Shown here in pieces: positions 35,712 through 44,716 of a stretch of 64,000 nucleotides of DNA. Origin of the DNA: JABMMZ01 sp040386935. GTDB taxonomy: Bacteria; Bacteroidota; Bacteroidia; NS11-12g; UBA955. Within the stretch, counting starts at the first letter, position 1, and each line of letters begins with the position of its first letter. Under the pieces are notes generated by a model, which saw nothing but the letters and a program-made list of their open reading frames with translations, made no database searches and had not been told where the DNA came from. The stretch is from positions 1 through 64,000 of the forward strand of contig JAZKEQ010000001.1 of assembly GCA_040386935.1 (NCBI GenBank), in the 5' to 3' direction. The translations under genes were made by a program, and so were the position numbers.

Positions 35712-37784
35712 ATGAAAAAAATCTTTGTTTTCTCCCTTTTATCTTTTGTTTCGAACTTATTCAGTCAATGTTTAACAGACCACTACCACAAGGAAATCAT
35801 TAAAAAAGATCCTTCTTTAGCAGCCGAAGACGCCAAGTTTTTTGCGAAACTTCAAACCTTAAACGGCCAAAAAAGAGCTACAAAATACATCATCCCTGTT
35901 GTATTCCATGTATTGCACACCAACGGTCCGGAGAATATTAGCAAAGCTCAGATTGAAGACCAAATCAGAATCTTAAATCTTGATTTCAGCTTAACTAATA
36001 CCAATAAAACTGCTATCAGAACTCAGTTTAAAAATCTGGCAGCAGATTGTCAAATTGAATTCAGATTGGCTAAAGTTGACCCTAGCGGCAATTGTACGGA
36101 TGGCATTAACAGAGTTTATACCCCTCAACACGTTGATGCAAGAGATAATATAAAGAATATCACAGGAGCAAGATGGGATAATAAAAAATATTTAAATATA
36201 TGGGTTGTTAGCTCTATTCAAGAATCAAGTGGTTCAGGCGGCACAACACTTGGTTATGCTTATTTCCCTAATACTGTAGGCGGCACCAATGCATACCTCG
36301 ATGGTATTGTTGTGCGTTCAGATTGGGTGGGTACTATTGGAACCGGAACCACCAGTGGCGCAGGCAGAACTATGACTCATGAAGTTGGTCACTACCTGGG
36401 CTTATTACACACTTTCCAGGATGGCTGTAATTCAAATGACGATTATTGTGATGATACCCCTCCGGTTGCAGGCACATTTACAAATGCATCTTGTCCGGCA
36501 AATAATAACTCATGCACTTCGGATTTTCCTGATATTATTGATCAATGGGAAAACTACATGGATTATTCAAGTGGCAGTTGCCAGGCCATGTTTACATTAG
36601 AACAGAAAGCCCGTATTGATTATACGCTTACTACTTACTCATGGAGAATCAGCATGGTATCATCTGCCAATTTAAGAGCTACCGGTGTTGAAGATGCCGC
36701 AGTTGCGCCTAAAGCTTATTTTACTAGTAATTACCGAACCGTTTGCGTTGGTCAACCCGTTACTTATTACGACAATTCTTGTAAAGGTCTTGTAGACTCA
36801 AGACAATGGCAATTCACAGGTGCCAGCACTTTTACAACCAATAAAGATACTCCGGTTGTTACATATGCAGCTCCAGGCAAATACAAAGTAACCTTAATTT
36901 CAACTAACAGCTATGGCAGTAACACTTTAGCAGTAGACAACTATATAGAAGTATTGCCCGCCCGCTCACCAAATGTACCTGACATGAAACAGGGATTTGA
37001 AGATGCAGCATGGCTAACAAACTCAAATTGGAAAATTCTAGATCCCGGTGCAACAAAATTAATAACAGACAATACTGTTGCCTTCAGTGGAACAACTTGT
37101 TTAAAAGCACCTATTACAGCATCTGTTCCCGAGGGACAACGCTTTCAATTGGTATCGCCAAGTATCGATTTAAGATCTTTAAAAGGAAAAAATCCTAAAT
37201 TATCGCTGATGTTGGCTTATGCAAGAGTAAATGTAAACTCTTCCGAAAAATTAAGATTTTTTGTATCACGCGGTTGCAGCGGCACCTGGACACAGGTAGT
37301 GTTGAGACAAGCTAACTTCATCGCTTACAATTCAACTGCTTATACGACCAACTTCAAACCAACTTCTTCTTCACAATGGAAATTGATTACATACAATCTG
37401 AGTGCTTACGAAAACGACAGCAATATTCAGGTTATGATTGAAGTAGAAAGCGGCAGTGGAAATTCCGTATATATTGATGACATTAATATTGGTCAATTTA
37501 ATACAGATGTAAGAGCGATTGAAAAATCAATCAATTTAAATGTATATCCTAATCCATCAGTCGACCAATTGACTGTTAAATATGAAAACACAACCGGTGA
37601 AACTGAAGTTTGGCTTGAAAATATTGAAGGCAAAAAAATTGAAACAATTTTGGCTCCGGACAGTACCACAGGTGAAATAAGCATTGATTGGACAAGAAAC
37701 AACTCAGTACCTACGGGGGTTTACATATTAAAAATTAGGGCAAATAACCAAGTTATCACTAAAAAGGTAATCTTTGCAAACTGA
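35712..37784 (+). CDS. Secreted M43-type (pappalysin/cytophagalysin-like) metalloprotease with PKD and T9SS domains
   Basis: 690 residues with a signal peptide. The M43 catalytic zinc motif HExxHxxGxxH is visible as 'HEVGHYLGLLHTF' near residue 223, followed by a Cys-rich loop and the Met-turn 'ENYMDYSSGSCQAMFT', as in cytophagalysin-type proteases. A PKD module ('WQFTGASTFTTNKDTPVV', 'YAAPGKYKVTLIS') follows at about 340-420, then a jelly-roll-like region, and a type A sorting domain at the end ('LNVYPNPSVDQLTVKY', 'GVYILKIRANNQVITKKVIF'). It is probably exported by the T9SS as a zymogen and acts on extracellular proteins. Confidence 0.95.
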   Translation: MKKIFVFSLLSFVSNLFSQCLTDHYHKEIIKKDPSLAAEDAKFFAKLQTLNGQKRATKYIIPVVFHVLHTNGPENISKAQIEDQIRILNLDFSLTNTNKTAIRTQFKNLAADCQIEFRLAKVDPSGNCTDGINRVYTPQHVDARDNIKNITGARWDNKKYLNIWVVSSIQESSGSGGTTLGYAYFPNTVGGTNAYLDGIVVRSDWVGTIGTGTTSGAGRTMTHEVGHYLGLLHTFQDGCNSNDDYCDDTPPVAGTFTNASCPANNNSCTSDFPDIIDQWENYMDYSSGSCQAMFTLEQKARIDYTLTTYSWRISMVSSANLRATGVEDAAVAPKAYFTSNYRTVCVGQPVTYYDNSCKGLVDSRQWQFTGASTFTTNKDTPVVTYAAPGKYKVTLISTNSYGSNTLAVDNYIEVLPARSPNVPDMKQGFEDAAWLTNSNWKILDPGATKLITDNTVAFSGTTCLKAPITASVPEGQRFQLVSPSIDLRSLKGKNPKLSLMLAYARVNVNSSEKLRFFVSRGCSGTWTQVVLRQANFIAYNSTAYTTNFKPTSSSQWKLITYNLSAYENDSNIQVMIEVESGSGNSVYIDDINIGQFNTDVRAIEKSINLNVYPNPSVDQLTVKYENTTGETEVWLENIEGKKIETILAPDSTTGEISIDWTRNNSVPTGVYILKIRANNQVITKKVIFAN

Positions 37785-37796
37785 TTTTAATAAATT

Positions 37797-40166
37797 ATGC
37801 CAAAAAACCTCGTCATTGTAGAGTCCCCTGCCAAAGCTAAAACAATTGAAAAATTTCTGGGCAAGGACTACACCGTCCGCTCCAGTTTTGGTCATATCCG
37901 AGATTTGGATAAAGGCGATGATGCCATTGACATAAAGAATGGTTTTAAACCAAACTATATTGTTCCATCAGATAAATCAAAAGTTGTCAGCGAATTAAAA
38001 AAACTGGCAAAGGAAAGTGATATGGTGTGGTTAGCATCGGATGAGGACCGCGAAGGAGAAGCTATTTCCTGGCATCTGTTCGAAGTATTGGGTTTAAAAG
38101 AAAACAATACCAAGCGTATTGTTTTTCATGAAATCACGAAGCACGCAATTGAAAACGCAATACTGAATCCACGTACAATAGACAAGGACCTGGTAGATGC
38201 ACAACAAGCCCGAAGAGTATTAGACAGATTGGTGGGATTTGAATTATCCCCTATTCTTTGGCGAAAAGTAAAACCTTCACTTTCTGCAGGCAGAGTTCAA
38301 TCTGTAGCAGTTAGATTAATCGTTGACAGAGAGAGAGAAATAAATGTCTTTAATTCTGTCAGCGATTTTAAAATTACAGCTGAGCTCTCTAAAAAAGGTG
38401 ATACTAAAATTATAAAAGCTGAGCTTCCTCAAAGATTCAAAACTGAAAAGGAAGCCCTCGATTTTGTTACCCTTTCAAACGGCAGCGATTATAAAATTAC
38501 CAATATTGAAGTAAAACCTGCACAAAGAAAAGCTGCGGCTCCTTTTACTACTAGTACATTACAACAGGAAGCAAGTAGAAAACTTGGCTACCCGGTTGCT
38601 AAAACCATGTTGCTTGCACAGAAACTATATGAAGCAGGTCATATTACCTATATGAGAACTGACTCTGTAAATCTTTCTCAGACAGCCATCAATGGTGCAG
38701 CAACTGAAATTAAGAAAAGCTATGGTGCTCAGTACAGCGCTCCAAGAAATTATCAGACTAAAACATCAGGTGCTCAAGAAGCCCACGAAGCCATTCGTCC
38801 TACCTATTTTGAAAACCACACTGCAGGTGATGAGCCTCAAGAAGTAAGATTATATGATTTGATCTGGAAACGTTCCATTGCCAGTCAGATGGCCAATGCT
38901 GAACTTGAAAGAACAGTTGTTGATATTACCATCAGCAAACCTAATCAAAATCTGAAAGCCGAAGGAGAGATCATTAAATTTGACGGTTTTCTAAAAGTAT
39001 ATCTGGAAGGCAAAGATGATGATGATGCTGAAGAAAATGCAGGCTTGTTACCGCCTTTAAGTGTCGGTGAAATACTGGATTTGAAGCAGTTAATGGCTGA
39101 ACAAAAATTCAGTCGCCCGGCCCCTCGCTATACGGAAGCAAGTTTGGTTAAAAAATTAGAGGAATTAGGCATTGGCCGTCCTTCTACTTATGCCCCTACC
39201 ATTTCTACTATTCAGAAAAGAGGGTATGTGATAAGAGACAATAAAGAAGGTACACCACGTAAATACCAAACCATTACTTTAATTGACAATGAGATAAAAA
39301 CAAAAACAGCTACTGAAAACTTTGGTGCAGAGAAAAGCAAACTCTTCCCTACTGATATTGGCATGCTGGTTACAGATTTCTTGAATGAACATTTTAAAGA
39401 CATCATGGACTATGGCTTTACCGCTGCAGTAGAAAAAGAATTTGATGAAATTGCTCAGGGATTAAAAGGTTGGGTAAAAATGCTTGAAGGTTTTTACAAA
39501 CCATTCCATAAGGATGTAGATAAGACGCTTGCTACAGCAGAAAGAGCTAAGAGCGAAAAAGTAATTGGTATTGATCCTGCAAGTGGCAAACAAATCATTG
39601 GCCGTATTGGCCGTTTCGGACCATTGGTTCAAATAGGTGATGCAGATGATGAAGAAAAGAAATTTGCCAGCTTAAGACAAGGTCAGACGCTTGAAAATAT
39701 TACCCTTGATCAGGCATTGGAATTATTTAAACTACCGCGCTTGATAGGTTCTCACAACGAAGAAAAAATAACTGCAGCTATAGGCCGTTTTGGTCCATAT
39801 ATTAAATATGGCAGTTTATTCGCCTCTATCCCTAAAGACAAAGATTTATTTGCGATTACTTTAGTTGAGGCATTAGAAATAATTGAAGCTAAAAAGAAAG
39901 CTGAGTCAGAAAAACTGATGCGTTCATTTAAGGAAGACAAGGATCTTGAAATTCTTAAAGGCCGTTGGGGACCTTATATCTCATACAAAAAAGACAATTA
40001 TAAATTGCCAAAAGGATCAGATGCAGAAAAAATGACTTTTGCTGAAATCATGCAGGTAATTGAGAACTCTGCACCTCCGGCTAAATCGAGAAGAGCTGCG
40101 GCTACTAAGAATGCTCCAAAAGCCAAAGCAAAGGCAAAAGCCAAAGCGAAGGCTAAGAAAAAATAA
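37797..40166 (+). CDS. topA: DNA topoisomerase I (type IA)
   Basis: 789 residues. It relaxes negative supercoils through a 5'-phosphotyrosine intermediate. The N-terminal Toprim domain reads 'NLVIVESPAKAKTIEKFLG', 'SFGHIRDL' and 'WLASDEDREGEAISWHL'. The active-site Tyr block is 'AGHITYMRTDSVNLS' near residue 285, then 'AHEAIRPT' and 'RYTEASLVKKLEELGIGRPS'. The C-terminus has four repeats around 'GRFGPxxxxG' (TopA_C/Toprim_Crpt type) instead of zinc ribbons, and ends in an Ala/Lys tail ('KAKAKAKAKAKAKKK'). It begins 12 bp after the protease gene. Confidence 0.97.
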   Translation: MPKNLVIVESPAKAKTIEKFLGKDYTVRSSFGHIRDLDKGDDAIDIKNGFKPNYIVPSDKSKVVSELKKLAKESDMVWLASDEDREGEAISWHLFEVLGLKENNTKRIVFHEITKHAIENAILNPRTIDKDLVDAQQARRVLDRLVGFELSPILWRKVKPSLSAGRVQSVAVRLIVDREREINVFNSVSDFKITAELSKKGDTKIIKAELPQRFKTEKEALDFVTLSNGSDYKITNIEVKPAQRKAAAPFTTSTLQQEASRKLGYPVAKTMLLAQKLYEAGHITYMRTDSVNLSQTAINGAATEIKKSYGAQYSAPRNYQTKTSGAQEAHEAIRPTYFENHTAGDEPQEVRLYDLIWKRSIASQMANAELERTVVDITISKPNQNLKAEGEIIKFDGFLKVYLEGKDDDDAEENAGLLPPLSVGEILDLKQLMAEQKFSRPAPRYTEASLVKKLEELGIGRPSTYAPTISTIQKRGYVIRDNKEGTPRKYQTITLIDNEIKTKTATENFGAEKSKLFPTDIGMLVTDFLNEHFKDIMDYGFTAAVEKEFDEIAQGLKGWVKMLEGFYKPFHKDVDKTLATAERAKSEKVIGIDPASGKQIIGRIGRFGPLVQIGDADDEEKKFASLRQGQTLENITLDQALELFKLPRLIGSHNEEKITAAIGRFGPYIKYGSLFASIPKDKDLFAITLVEALEIIEAKKKAESEKLMRSFKEDKDLEILKGRWGPYISYKKDNYKLPKGSDAEKMTFAEIMQVIENSAPPAKSRRAAATKNAPKAKAKAKAKAKAKKK

Positions 40167-40174
40167 TTTCTCCT

Positions 40175-41251
40175 TTAAAGTAATTTTAATAGCTGTTCCC
40201 TGAATTTATTTTCTTCATTGAATAGAAAATAGGGCATTGATGGCAAAACAAAAAAGATATTGTTTGGCAATTCATCCATTAATGGTGTGTCTTTTATTTT
40301 CACGGCATCTTTTTCAGTAATCACAACTATCTCAGAAGCAGTCAAATCCTTTACAACACTCTGCATATCAGCAATTGTATAATCATGATGGTCGGCAAAA
40401 GAAATTGCCCTAACCGGTTTACCTAATTGCCTGCAATTTTCAATAAAAGGTTCAGGATTGGCAATGCCGCTTACTGCAACAATCAAATTGAAATTAATAG
40501 CACTAAACTTCTCTTCGCCTTTTAATGCATAAGGTTCTCCTGATTTCAATCCTGTAAAAAACACCTGTTGATGATCATAAGGATTAACAGCGTTAATGAC
40601 CTCAATTTTATCTTCCAGAGTGAGCGTTTTAGGGCATTTTGTAACAATCACAATGTGAGCTCGCTTATCCCCTGTTTTCCATTCCCTCAATCTTCCCCAT
40701 GGCAACACATGGTCATCGTAATAGGGCAGACTGTATTCCGTTAGCAATAAATTAACATTACAAGTTACGGCTCTGTGTTGATAAGCATCGTCTAACAACA
40801 CCAGTTCAACACCTTCGTTTTCTAAAAACTTCAATCCTTCCTCTCTTTTTTCGGCAACAACAACCTCACTCCCATTCAATTGTTGATGGTACCAAAATGC
40901 TTCATCACCAACTTCATGAATGGTTGATTCATCTGTTACCCTTCTCAATCCTTTAGATTTTCGGCCATAGCCACGCAGCAAAATAGCAGTTTTATATTTT
41001 GTCGACAGCCATTTGTAGAGCATTGCTGTATGCGGTGTTTTGCCTACTCCTCCTACTCTTAAATTGCCTATTACAATTGTTTTTATGGGCGACCGGTAAG
41101 AGGTGAAAACACCTTTGTCGTACAATCTGTTTCTGATTCCTGTCAGTACACCATACATCCATGCGAAAGGCATTAACAGATATTGTAGCAATGTTTTGAT
41201 AGTTGCAAAAATAGATTTTTTTAGTTCACATGTTGCAGTATGGATTTCCAT
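40175..41251 (-). CDS. lpxK: Tetraacyldisaccharide 4'-kinase
   Basis: 358 residues. LpxK phosphorylates the lipid A disaccharide precursor at the 4' position at the inner membrane, the sixth step of the Raetz pathway. An N-terminal membrane-associated helix ('LLMPFAWMYGVLTGIRNRLY') precedes the P-loop 'NLRVGGVGKTPHTAML'. Then 'LLRGYGRKSKG', 'EVGDEAFWYHQQL', 'LLDDAYQHRAV' and 'VVITEKDAVKIKD' follow. The ATG at 41251 gives an N-terminus slightly longer than usual, but no nearer ATG precedes the conserved helix. It is divergent from the Nif3-like gene with only about 35 bp between start codons. Confidence 0.95.
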   Translation of the reverse strand: MEIHTATCELKKSIFATIKTLLQYLLMPFAWMYGVLTGIRNRLYDKGVFTSYRSPIKTIVIGNLRVGGVGKTPHTAMLYKWLSTKYKTAILLRGYGRKSKGLRRVTDESTIHEVGDEAFWYHQQLNGSEVVVAEKREEGLKFLENEGVELVLLDDAYQHRAVTCNVNLLLTEYSLPYYDDHVLPWGRLREWKTGDKRAHIVIVTKCPKTLTLEDKIEVINAVNPYDHQQVFFTGLKSGEPYALKGEEKFSAINFNLIVAVSGIANPEPFIENCRQLGKPVRAISFADHHDYTIADMQSVVKDLTASEIVVITEKDAVKIKDTPLMDELPNNIFFVLPSMPYFLFNEENKFREQLLKLL

Positions 41252-41266
41252 ATGACAGTAAACCCC

Positions 41267-41274
41267 TAATTTTG
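41267..41274 (+). promoter_or_regulatory. -7 promoter box (TAATTTTG) of Nif3-like gene
   Basis: TAATTTTG matches TAnnTTTG and lies 12 bases before the ATG at 41287. The -33 region would fall inside the first codons of lpxK, so the divergent promoters overlap coding sequence. Confidence 0.55.
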
Positions 41275-41286
41275 TTCATCCAAACA

Positions 41287-42384
41287 ATGAAAGTTAAAGA
41301 CATAACATCGCTGATAGAAACGATTGCCCCTCTCCATTTACAGGAAGACTACGACAATGCAGGTTTAATTACCGGCTCCCCTGATTTGGAAGTAAAAGGG
41401 ATACTGCTTTGCCTCGACAGTACAGAAGCAGTGGTTGAAGAAGCCATACAATCAGGGTGCAATCTTGTTATTGCTCATCATCCAATTGTTTTCAGGGGTT
41501 TAAAAAAATTCAACGGATCTAATTATGTAGAGCGCACCATTATCAAAGCGCTGCAAAATAATATTGCTATTTATGCAGCTCATACCAACCTTGACAATGT
41601 GTTACAACAAGGGGTAAATGAAAAGATAGCTTCGAAAATTGGTTTACAAAACTTGGCTATTTTACAACCCAAGTCGGGTCTGCTTTGTAAACTTATCATT
41701 TACACCCCACCTGCCAATAAAAATGCCATTCAAGACATACTTTTTGCAAATGGGGCCGGCAGCATTGGACTTTATTCAGAATGCAGCTTTACAACAGCAG
41801 GAACAGGGACATTTAAGGCCAATGAAGGGGCTAATCCCAGCACAGGTACAGTTGGCCACAGAAGTGAGGAAAATGAAGACCGTGTAGAGGTTTTGATCTC
41901 AGCACATCTGATTGACAAAGCAATGGCTGCGGTAAAAACGGTACACCCTTATGAAGAAATAGCCTACGATATTATTCCGATAGCCAATAAGCATCAGTAT
42001 ATAGGCTCAGGAGTAGTAGGAATCCTGCCTACAGCAATGGCGCCTTCTGATTTCCTTAAACATTTGAAAGACAGCATGTCGCTTGATGTGATTCGTTTTA
42101 CACCATTCTCAAAAAATATCCAAAAGGTAGCTGTTTGTGGGGGTTCAGGCAGTTTTCTAATCAATGTGGCCGGCCGTCAGGGTGTGGACGCCTTTGTAAC
42201 TGCGGATGTGAAGTATCATGAGTATTTTGATGTAGAAAAACGTTATATGCTCTGTGATATCGGGCATTATGAGTCTGAAATTTACACTTTAGAGATTTTT
42301 TCCGCGGTAATTAAAGAAAAATTCCCTAATTTTGCGGTCATTTTTTGCAAAGAAAATACAAACCCCATTCAATATTTTAAATAA
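41287..42384 (+). CDS. Nif3-like dinuclear metal-centre hexameric protein
   Basis: 365 residues from ATG 41287 ('MKVKDITSLIETIAPLHLQE'); upstream codons in the frame overlap lpxK and the promoter. Nif3/YqfO proteins form toroidal hexamers with a two-metal site. Metal-ligand blocks are 'NLVIAHHPIVFRGLKKF', 'YAAHTNLDN' and, at the C-terminus, 'CDIGHYESEIYT'. The middle (about 130-240) is the extra PII/CutA-like insert domain found in the longer versions ('KTVHPYEEIAYDI'). The biochemical role (GTP cyclohydrolase-like or metal chaperone) is unsettled. It is 4 bp ahead of the zinc-ribbon gene, a common pairing. Confidence 0.93.
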   Translation: MKVKDITSLIETIAPLHLQEDYDNAGLITGSPDLEVKGILLCLDSTEAVVEEAIQSGCNLVIAHHPIVFRGLKKFNGSNYVERTIIKALQNNIAIYAAHTNLDNVLQQGVNEKIASKIGLQNLAILQPKSGLLCKLIIYTPPANKNAIQDILFANGAGSIGLYSECSFTTAGTGTFKANEGANPSTGTVGHRSEENEDRVEVLISAHLIDKAMAAVKTVHPYEEIAYDIIPIANKHQYIGSGVVGILPTAMAPSDFLKHLKDSMSLDVIRFTPFSKNIQKVAVCGGSGSFLINVAGRQGVDAFVTADVKYHEYFDVEKRYMLCDIGHYESEIYTLEIFSAVIKEKFPNFAVIFCKENTNPIQYFK

Positions 42385-42388
42385 AACC

Positions 42389-43189
42389 ATGGTAGATATA
42401 TCAATAGAAAAAAAGCTAAAAGCCCTTTGGGAGCTTCAGGAGATCGATTCAAAAATTGATCAGTTAAATCTTTTGAAAGGTGAATTGCCTATGGAGGTTG
42501 ATGACCTGGAAGACGAAATCGCAGGTTTGGAGACTAGATTAGAAAACATCCAATTAGAAATTAAAGGTTACGAAACTGAAATCGCTGGCTATAAAGCTAA
42601 GATTAAGCAGTTTGAGGAAATGCAGAAAAAATACAAGACTCAATTGAATTCTGTTAAAAACAACAGAGAATTTGAGGCCTTGAACAAAGAATTGGAAATT
42701 GCAGGCTTAGAAATTTTAGCCGCTGAAAAGCGTATAAAGGAAGCTCACTTCCATATTGATGCGAAAAAAGACGGTCTTGAGAAAGTAAAAGAAACTATCG
42801 CAAGTCTGAAAAAAGACCTGGATTTCAAGAAAAAAGAATTGAAAACCATTGTTAACGATACTGAAGCTGAAGAAAAAACCCTTCAAAAAGACAGAGTATC
42901 AATCGAGAAATTGGTTGAAGAGCGTTTGGTTAAAGCTTACAGCAGAATCAGAAGAAATGTTAAAAACGGTATTGGTGTTGCACCAATTATGCGTGGTAGC
43001 TGTGGAGGTTGTTTTTCAAAAATACCACCTCAAAGACAGAGTGATATTAAGCAACACTTCAAAATCATCGACTGCGAACATTGCGGACGTATATTAGTAG
43101 ACAACGCTGTTACAGGTATCGTTAGTGAAGTGATTGTAGAAGAAGAAAAGCCTAAACGCAGAGTAAGATCGCTTAAAGCGGCAAAATAA
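42389..43189 (+). CDS. Coiled-coil zinc-ribbon (DUF164/CdsZ-like) protein
   Basis: 266 residues from ATG 42389 ('MVDISIEKKLKALWELQ'). Residues 15-190 form a long antiparallel coiled coil. The C-terminal zinc ribbon has two CxxC pairs ('GSCGGCFSKIPP' and 'IIDCEHCGRIL'), followed by a basic tail ('KPKRRVRSLKAAK'). Family members are predicted nucleic-acid or ribosome-binding proteins. It follows the Nif3-like gene by 4 bp, suggesting a shared transcript. A strong terminator lies 30 bp after the stop. Confidence 0.9.
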   Translation: MVDISIEKKLKALWELQEIDSKIDQLNLLKGELPMEVDDLEDEIAGLETRLENIQLEIKGYETEIAGYKAKIKQFEEMQKKYKTQLNSVKNNREFEALNKELEIAGLEILAAEKRIKEAHFHIDAKKDGLEKVKETIASLKKDLDFKKKELKTIVNDTEAEEKTLQKDRVSIEKLVEERLVKAYSRIRRNVKNGIGVAPIMRGSCGGCFSKIPPQRQSDIKQHFKIIDCEHCGRILVDNAVTGIVSEVIVEEEKPKRRVRSLKAAK

Positions 43190-43201
43190 ACCAGACAGCT
43201 T

Positions 43202-44716
43202 ATGCTTCTGAAAATATTCAAAAAAAAGAACGTCATCATTGGCGTTCTTTTTTTTATGCATTTTTTGAAAATTCAGGCAAGTCCGTATTTTAAAATGAAT
43301 GATAATTGTCTCAAAGCTCAAACTGCTATTTATGAGCTTAGAATTAGTGATGCTAGTAAAATTTTAACGGCAGAACAAATTGCTAACCCTGAAAATACAG
43401 CTGTTATATGGCTTCAGGAATATGCGCTGTTTATTACCTTGTTTATTTCTGAAAACGAAACAGATTACAACAACAGAACCAAAGAATGGGAGAGCTATAT
43501 CAATCAACTTGAAAAGCGATCTTTTAACGACCCATGGTACCGCTTTATACTATCTGATATGTATTTGCACAGAGGTGCTGTGAAATTAAAAATGAATGCA
43601 TTGTTTTCTGCCGGCAGTGATATTAAAACAGCGAATCATTTGCTGAAAGAAAATCACAAACTTTATCCGGCATTTTTACCTGACAATAAAAACAAAGGAT
43701 TGATACAAGTGTTGAGCAGCTCTATCCCCAAAAGCTATGCATGGCTGGGCAGTTGGATGGGTTTTGAAAGCAATCTCAATGAAGGTATCCAACAAATTGA
43801 GCTATATTTAAAAAGCCCTTTAAATACAGGGGAACATAAATGGCTAAAAATTGAAACCGGTTTTATTTATGCATTGCTTCAACACCATTATCTCAAAAAA
43901 ACAGACGCTGCATGGAAGACCATAGAGCAATATACCGCAGACTACAATACGAATGTGCTCATTAATTACATGCGTGCCACCATTGCTAGCTATGCAGGCA
44001 AAAACGATTTATTGATTGATATTTTATCACAAAGACCCCATGTAAAAGAGAGTCTACCGTTTTATTATATGGATTACATGCTGGGTGTAGCCAAACTAAA
44101 AAAACAGGAAAAGGATGCTGATTATTATTTAAAAATTTACACGGTTAAATTCAAAGGTAAAAACTATATCAAATCAGCCTATCGCTATCTTGCGTGGTAC
44201 AATATCATCAATGGCGACATCAACACTGCCAATACTTACTATTCATTGTGCACCAAGAACGGCAAAAACTTTCAAGAAGAAGATAAGCAAGCAGAAAAAG
44301 AAGCGCTTGACCCCTTGCGTTGGGCAGCTCCATTATTGAAATGCCGCTTGCTTTTTGATGGTCATTATTATAAAGAATCATTAGAACTTTTAAATACTAT
44401 CAATGAAGAAGGATTAGGGCATTTAAAATTTAAACTGGAACTCAATTATCGCAAAGCCAGAGTATATCAGGAAACCGGCAACTATGTAATGGCACTTTTA
44501 CAGTTTAGCAAAACCATTAACCTCGGCAAATCAGAAACATACTATTACGCTGCATATTCATCACTTCAAACAGGCGAAATTTATGAGTTATTGAACAACA
44601 AGGAACAAGCTAAATATTATTTTGAAAAAGCCAAAAACGACTTCCCAAACAACCAGGAATACCGCAATAGTATTGAGCAAAAGGCAAAAAGTGGCCTACA
44701 CAGACTAGGGTATTAA
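43202..44716 (+). CDS. Exported TPR-like protein, unknown function
   Basis: 504 residues. The ATG at 43202 gives a convincing signal peptide ('MLLKIFKKKNVIIGVLFFMH', cleavage near 'IQA-SP'); the next ATG (43257) would destroy it. The mature part is helical, with TPR-like pairs such as 'LNYRKARVYQETGNYVMALL' and 'QTGEIYELLNNKEQAKYYFE' near the C-terminus. I recognise it only as a Bacteroidota periplasmic TPR-type protein. Its first 18 codons coincide with a terminator hairpin of the upstream gene. It ends 12 bp inside the convergent desaturase gene. Confidence 0.82.
   Translation: MLLKIFKKKNVIIGVLFFMHFLKIQASPYFKMNDNCLKAQTAIYELRISDASKILTAEQIANPENTAVIWLQEYALFITLFISENETDYNNRTKEWESYINQLEKRSFNDPWYRFILSDMYLHRGAVKLKMNALFSAGSDIKTANHLLKENHKLYPAFLPDNKNKGLIQVLSSSIPKSYAWLGSWMGFESNLNEGIQQIELYLKSPLNTGEHKWLKIETGFIYALLQHHYLKKTDAAWKTIEQYTADYNTNVLINYMRATIASYAGKNDLLIDILSQRPHVKESLPFYYMDYMLGVAKLKKQEKDADYYLKIYTVKFKGKNYIKSAYRYLAWYNIINGDINTANTYYSLCTKNGKNFQEEDKQAEKEALDPLRWAAPLLKCRLLFDGHYYKESLELLNTINEEGLGHLKFKLELNYRKARVYQETGNYVMALLQFSKTINLGKSETYYYAAYSSLQTGEIYELLNNKEQAKYYFEKAKNDFPNNQEYRNSIEQKAKSGLHRLGY
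43220..43255 (+). terminator. Perfect 16-bp terminator hairpin inside a signal-peptide coding region
   Basis: Left arm 43220-43235 (AAAAAAAAGAACGTCA), loop TCAT, right arm 43240-43255 (TGGCGTTCTTTTTTTT), with one T:G pair. It is the expected terminator of the zinc-ribbon gene, which stops at 43189, but lies within codons 7-18 of the next ORF. Confidence 0.85.
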
